Origin: Amoebophrya sp. A120
Taxonomy: Eukaryota; Sar; Dinophyceae; Syndiniales; Amoebophryaceae
Length of the DNA stretch: 64,000 nucleotides
Direction of reading: 5' to 3'
Assembly: GCA_905178155.1 (NCBI GenBank)
Contig: CAJINV010000008.1
Coordinates: forward strand, 3,336,013-3,400,012
The position numbers and the translations under genes were made by a program. Every line of letters begins with the position of its first letter. Positions within the stretch are counted from its first letter, which is position 1. The notes under the pieces are model-generated. The model was not told the origin of the DNA. It made no database searches and was given only the letters and a program-made list of their open reading frames with translations. Of this stretch, positions 59,052 through 64,000 are shown in pieces.

Positions 59052-62000
59052 TTACATCTGCTTTTTCCGCTCCTTATCAGCCGCTTTCTCCTTGGCCCGC
59101 TGAGTATCAACCCAGAGAAAAAAGCACCCAGGTTTTATGCAAAAATGAATACACAGACGGAATAAACTGACTAGCATCTGCTCTCGCGCAACCCATGCTG
59201 TGGGCGGGCCCCTTGAGATGTGAAGATGTTTCTCGGTTTATTCTACCCGATTCTAGTGCTGCGTGCATCACAAATAACCCTGGTACGCTTTTTTCTCCGT
59301 GATACAGAGACTTCGACGTCGGCTGCTTTTTTCCTGTGCCTCCGCCCACCTGCACGCCCTGCTTGGCCATGTACAACTCATTCGACTGTTTAGGGATTTT
59401 GGTGATAATGGAAAATGTCGATTTTATTCCCGGACGACCGGGGCGGCAATTTTCAAAACTGATCACAGCAACGGCGGCCGATAAGCTCCTGCAGGAGCTG
59501 CAAGCAGTACATACTACTAGTATGTATGACACTACAAAAGTTTTTTCTACTTCTAGCGCATCTACTAGTAGTAACTACTAGTAGATGCGCTAGAAGTAGA
59601 AAAAAAGTTTGATAATACCTTATCCTGCCACCACTCCATCATTGCCATAGGGTCGCCCATTCCCGGTTGGTTCACCCAGGGTCGCTTCAGCTGTGGATTA
59701 TCCGATTGGTCTTGATTCAGCAAATGAATCTTCCGCAGTGGCGAGTTGTACATCACAGTGTACCTGTATAGAAGTAATAGAAGACCTCCTCTTGCATCAT
59801 AGTAGCGTCGGATCTACTTCACGCGAGTCTCTTCCGCGAAGCCACATTCGTTGTATGCGACACGGATGAACGTTCGCAACTTGTAATTACAATTTGTTAC
59901 GATCAAGTAGACCATGCGGCGCAAAAATCAAACGACCAAAAAAATTTTATCGTGGTAGATACTATACGTTGCAAAAATCGCAAACATCAGGGGTGCCGTC
60001 ATGCCCCATTTCCAGTGGACAAACATGGCCATCAGCGTATCACATTGAAACGAGCAGTCCGGCGGAGCGTATTTTGAGCTAGTAGAGGCAAATGTTGACG
60101 ATGCACCTACGAAAGAACATTGTTTTCGCAACAAGGAAAATACATACTCACCCTATTTGCCGTGGTGCATTAAAAATCAACCCTTGTGGCTTGCTGGTAA
60201 CTGTCGAAAGTATGCAGCTAATAAATCCTGAGAGCAACAAGTCCTTTGCGAAAGCTTGAGAGAGCTAACGCACTACAGCAAAAAGTTCTTTTGGCCACAT
60301 CAAACTCATAGATACAAAATGCAACAGCGAACAATAGTAGAAGACCCTCCCAGCTGCCAATAAAATATTAGCCTCAGTTCATCACACACGAGGCTGCACT
60401 TTCCTGGTTTGATACGCCGACTGAAAAACGACCTTTTTCACGATGTCCTGCAGCTTTTCTTTGTCGTACTCCCCAATGGTGATCGCTGCAAATATATTCA
60501 TTTAACCATCATGCTCGTCTCGAAAAAAAAAAAAATGCGTAGCTCAGCATCACTGCAAGGAGGAAAGAGTAAAATAGCATTCTGTAATATGTCCGACAGC
60601 AAAAAAATTATTACGCTCCTCCATGGTGTCCATTTTCCACGTTTCCGCGTTCATCTATCCTGCGTAAAAACGTCCCCACCTTCCCATAGTCAAGAGGAGA
60701 AGCCTGCTAGACAAATCAACACGCTTTGGTTGTTTCACATGACAAGTTCTTTAGCTTCGTAGTGAGTGTGATCATGTTTAGCTGGAGGTTCCGCAGCATC
60801 ACAGAGCCAGCATATCATGCTGATCGGAGCATCACAAATTCCGAAAAACGACTAGAAAGTGCCTCTCTTGGGGCCTCCGCATGAGAAACATTTTCAGCAT
60901 GTAGATTTGCATTGCAACTATGGGGTGGGGACGTTTTTACATAGGATATCATCTCCTTCTTTTCTATGGTAATAATCTGGTCCATCTCCCCGTCGCTCAT
61001 TTTTCTTGCAATCACCTATCCAAAGGAAAACAGATCGCCCCACACCCCTCGCTTAGCAATAGACAGCAGGTACTTAATATTAGTTGTCATGCTGTTTTTA
61101 ACGGACACAGTTGTGTACTGTCGCGCTCTGCGACGCTTACTGATCCCCGAGAGGCAAGTGTGGATTCCGTTCTTTCTTCTCTACGCCTGACTACACACCG
61201 GTCTTCTCCCGTCTTGGCAGGGCAACACAGCATAAACATATGCTAAAGTAACGACTACTCTGCTGTGAATAGGGAAGCAGATCGTGGGCACGATGAAAGT
61301 ATTCGCTTCGATAGGGCGAAATGCAGCTTCACAAAGTAGTAGAACGCGATATGGAGTTCTCAAATGTTACATTCTCAACTGTTACATGAATTTGCCACGC
61401 AAAACTGCCATCAACATCCACACGATCAAGCTGCTTCGCATGACAAATTTGAGAAGGGCTAAACAGCGTCTAAATCTGTGCGAAGTTTGTAATGCTAGAG
61501 GCGCAACCTCCCCCCTTTGACTTTTGCTATTCTTGCATGACAAATTCATGTAACAGTTCAGAATGTAACAGTTGAGAACTCCATACACGACTCCGAGTTT
61601 GGTCACAAAGAGCAACCGCCCGACGCTCAGCGAAATTTCTTCGCCCACCAGGGAGGAAAATAGACCCCACAGAGACAGCGCAAAAAGCGGCAGAAACGTT
61701 CGGACAAGCTGCGGATCCTACAAGAAAGTGCGCCCATACAAGAAAATAAAAAACTTGGCGCGCTCTTTTGAGGCACGACCTTTGTCATGCTGGTCCGCGC
61801 TACACCTACAACGTTCTCCATTATGCATAAGAAAAGGTCACCCATGGTGCAGATCAGCACACGATGTTTTTTTTGTGACGCCGGGATTGAAAACAGCAAT
61901 ACAATTTTCTTTCCTCGTATGGTGCACTTTTTTCCGGTAGGATACTGCATGTCTTTCATGTAGAACACTACGTTCAAGAAGACCCGGAACCAAGAGACAT

Positions 62001-62604
62001 CGTGCCAGAGCGAGTTTATGTGCTTTGCGGACGGGGACCCTGCGCTTAGTTCGTCCGTGCCATCTGCCGGGGATGAACCCGCATAATTTGTGCTTGTTGA
62101 CGTCGTTGCGGTGGTGGAAACTGCACTGCCGCCGCTGGCGTTATGCCGTAGTATTGCGTCCTTGAAGAACAGAGTTTTCCGGTTCTGCCGTACGAAAGAG
62201 ATCGCGAGGTAGTGCGCCCCGGAGGCCGCGTTCAGACAAACGTCCTTGGCGAAGGTGAGCGCCGCCTGGCCGTCGAACGGGGGAAGGCTAGTAGTCTTGG
62301 CGGGCTCCTGCTGCATAGACGGCGATGAGGTTGTCCTTGCCGCGCCGGAGAGAGCAGCGGAACCTAGAAGGGGCGACTCGTGCAGGTGCCCGGCAGTTCC
62401 TTTTTCCGGCGACTGCTCCGATGATTCCCCGGCGGGCGATCCCGACTCGCCGGCGCCATCCCGCGGCTCCGTTGCGCTTGGCGACACGGTTGTGGCGTTT
62501 TTTCTCTTGGCGCCCTTTTTGTTCTTGTTCGCGGGGGTCACCTTGGGAGTGGCGGGGGCCGTCGCCGGCTGCTGCACCTGCGGTTCAGCGGCACTTGCCG
62601 TCAT
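59052..62604 (-). CDS. SND3: SND3/PHO88-like ER membrane protein
   Basis: SND3 (PHO88) is an ER membrane protein of the SRP-independent targeting route. Ten exons sum to 1323 nt (440 residues, TAA). The conserved core starts near residue 219 with two membrane segments (LVRTFLPLFALSLWGLFSSL and a second through GVVFYYFVKLHFAL). Then comes PITIGEYDKEKLQDI (family: TTVRDYDL), KVVFQSAMAMFVHWKWGMTAPLMF (family: GxLMMGFMHLYxxYTQPLF), NSPLRKIHLL and LKRPW, all in family order. Spacings are exactly conserved across splice junctions. The basic tail ends ADKERKKQM. Six introners (26-31) and three GT-AG introns (60486-60614, 59764-59967, 59386-59618) interrupt it. An Ala/Ser/Pro-rich N-terminal extension of about 215 residues is unusual, since fungal and plant homologues have about 170-190 residues in total. 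Confidence 0.8.
59105..59304. mobile_element. Introner 26
   Basis: Tips tatcaacccagagaaaaaag and cgcttttttctccgtgata are inverted copies. Flanks ctgag/cagag differ by one base. Excision gives SKSL-RAKEKAADK and the stop. Confidence 0.87.
59541..59605. repeat. Perfect 32-bp inverted repeat with 1-base centre
   Basis: Arms 59541-59572 and 59574-59605 are perfect reverse complements around A59573, containing ctactagtag. It lies within the GT-AG intron 59386-59618 of the SND3-like gene, close to its donor. It would fold into a long hairpin in DNA or pre-mRNA. Confidence 0.95.
60038..60414. mobile_element. Introner 27
   Basis: Begins tatcacattgaaacgagcag and ends ctgcactttcctggtttgata, loosely inverted copies. 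Flanks are cagcg/cgccg. Excision gives KVVFQSA-MAMFVH, with residue spacing exactly as in PHO88 homologues. Confidence 0.85.
60656..60948. mobile_element. Introner 28, cgtccccacccc family
   Basis: Begins tatcctgcgtaaaaacgtcc and ends ggggacgtttttacataggata. The duplication tcatc is perfect (60651-60655 and 60949-60953). Excision joins KKEM to NAET. The body is the reverse complement of introner 4. Confidence 0.94.
61017..61313. mobile_element. Introner 29 (old copy)
   Basis: Begins tatccaaaggaaaacagatc and ends in a diverged inverted copy (gatgaaagtattcgcttcgata). Flanks tcacc/gggcg no longer match. Excision joins HFAL to ARKM in frame. Confidence 0.72.
61350..61585. mobile_element. Introner 30, gttctcaa...gttacat family
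   Basis: Inverted arms of about 45 bp run from tatggagttctcaaatgtta on the left to its inverted copy ending gagaactccata. Each arm contains two gttaca-type subrepeats. Flanks cgcga/cacga differ by one base. Excision joins GVV to FYYF. Confidence 0.9.
61714..61944. mobile_element. Introner 31
   Basis: Begins gatcctacaagaaagtgcgc and ends gcacttttttccggtaggata, inverted relatives of introner 19 tips. Flanks ctgcg/ctgca differ by one base. Excision joins KDMQ to LVRT. Confidence 0.85.
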
Positions 62605-64000
62605 CGGTTCTTGGGGAACGAAGCTATGTATGAGCTGCGAGAAAAATTTGCCCTAGAAAAATTCCGCGCACAGATTTTCCTCTTCGTGTTGCCCCTTCTG
62701 GGCGGGTACGTTGATCTCTCGTCTAGAGCCGGACTCTACTAACCCTACAACCTTGGAAACTACTTTCGATTTACTTCTGCAGCTACTTATTGGAAGGGAG
62801 AAGCACTCTAGGGATTCAGACCTGGTTGCAAAAAAGTTCGGATCTTTCGGCTTACCGGATTCTGGAACAGCGGTATTTAGTTTCATCAATCGCGTTTACC
62901 GCACGTACTTCGATCGCGTAGCTTCGGATAGCAAAAAACTTCAACAAAGAAACAAAACGGCGATCTTGAATCTACACGCAGAAAACAAACAGGCCACGCG
63001 GCAGAGAATACAAATCAGCGCTGTTCTGCGGGGAAGAGCGGAACACATGGCGCGAACCGCGAGTGTGCATATAGCCCGAGCGCCGCCACTACAGAAAATG
63101 CTGCGCCGCTCCGGCCGGCCCGTTTTATTATGTCCGACGCGGCTAGCAGAATGGCACACCGTCTGGCCCTGATAAGAAGCAGCGCCCGGAGAGCGGGGCG
63201 AAGCGCAGTCGACCCTCGACTGAAGCACGAGAACCCGAACAGCGGCACCGAAGGCCGCACGAGGGGGGGTTGGCACCGAAAACACGAAGACACCATCGCA
63301 GAGAACCCCCAACAAGCCTCAACCGAAGGTCGACCAAGCGACGAGCCGCTCTCCCGAGCTGCCAAAGTGTGTGCCGCGGGAGGACAGCGCAAGCACTGCT
63401 CCCGGCACACCTACGGTGTGCGCAAACTACCAACCAGCTGCGGCAATGGCACATGCCTGCATGACACACGAAGGAAAACAACACAGGCTACACAGCCGTA
63501 AACCGAATGGCCTGAACCTTTGACAGGCCCTGAAACAGAAACTGACCGGCAGGGCCCCCCGAAAGGGGCCAAAGGGAAGAGACAGTGACGCGCCCAGCGT
63601 CTTGCACTGATTGCTGGCGCGCGCTGACCACAGCCTGGCGCCATCACAGCAAACTAACCTAAAGCACGGACTGCAGTCGCATGCTGGAGACAGAGACAGC
63701 ATCTAGGACCGGATAAAGCCAGTAGCAAACGCCCTCAAACGTCTTCAAAGGCCAGAAAGTGCAGGTCGCGCAAGCGCCTCGCAGCACAAATGTCGTAGGC
63801 GCCCCACGAGACACAGCACGTGCTGGGTTGTAGCGCAAAACTGGCAACAGCGCCGGCACCTACGGCCGCCTGAAGACGCCTCCCACCGTTGCATGCCCCA
63901 AAATACGCAAGCGTGCGTGTTGTAGGCGAGGGCGCATAGAAAAAGCCAGGCGCGACCAGCGTGGCCTGCGAGCCTGTACGAACAACATGCCGACCCCAAA
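62605..64000. other. 5' flank and GC-rich non-coding region
   Basis: Bases 62605-63000 are ordinary AT-rich DNA. From about 63030 to 64000 GC content rises, and long frames open on both strands at once, with Arg/Ser/Cys-rich nonsense-like translations. The segment contains g/c runs such as gaggggggg near 63260. No protein, tRNA or rRNA is recognisable. It resembles the 17.4-18.0 kb island in composition. Confidence 0.4.

Noticed and set aside
62711-63172. 153-codon plus-strand frame
   Set aside because: Overlaps open frames on the other strand, and its second half lies in the GC-rich region where all frames are open.

Overview
The window is nuclear DNA of a microbial eukaryote, most likely a dinoflagellate relative of the parasitic Syndiniales (Amoebophrya-like). 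The evidence is a polyubiquitin gene, a eukaryotic AMP deaminase, an SND3/PHO88 ER-targeting protein, a RING-ankyrin protein, long low-complexity proteins, and above all a dense set of introner elements. Introners are transposon-like introns with terminal inverted repeats and 5-bp target duplications; they are documented from Amoebophrya. The lineage assignment is inference: no rRNA or spliced leader is visible. Every gene that can be supported lies on the minus strand, from about 0.4 to 62.6 kb, so this is one unidirectional gene block.

Layout by position: 0.4-2.3 kb, small His/Ser-rich protein; 3.4-7.8 kb, membrane protein with a C-terminal PDZ-like domain and an in-frame TAG; 9.2-11.6 kb, incompletely resolved secreted/membrane protein; 11.8-16.6 kb, RING plus ankyrin protein; 17.4-18.0 kb, GC-rich island; 19.9-22.6 kb, single-pass EF-hand protein carrying an assembly duplication around an N; 25.0-26.1 kb and 26.4-27.5 kb, two small proteins; 28.2-30.2 kb, an unknown exon and a cytidine-deaminase-like protein; 30.8-33.7 kb, putative 2-oxoglutarate/Fe(II) oxygenase (StrG-like); 36.6-42.3 kb, coiled-coil protein; 42.8-45.6 kb, THUMP-type tRNA methyltransferase; 46.0-46.6 kb, unknown small protein; 47.4-54.4 kb, AMP deaminase with a membrane-anchored tail; 56.3-57.5 kb, five-unit polyubiquitin; 58.1-58.6 kb, tiny split gene; 59.1-62.6 kb, SND3/PHO88; 63-64 kb, GC-rich non-coding DNA.

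The standout system is the introners. I find 32 elements of roughly 180-435 bp. Nearly all begin TAT and end ATA. Fourteen have a perfect 5-bp duplication, and the rest have degenerate ones. In every multi-exon gene that I could assemble in full, deleting the element plus one copy of the duplication restores one continuous reading frame. In the AMP deaminase and SND3 genes it also restores the conserved protein across the junction. The boundaries are not GT-AG. The same genes also contain a few ordinary GT-AG introns of about 130-260 bp. Related copies occur in both orientations and are still removed in frame. Gene models below were built by hand from these rules and from protein-family knowledge; no transcript data were available.
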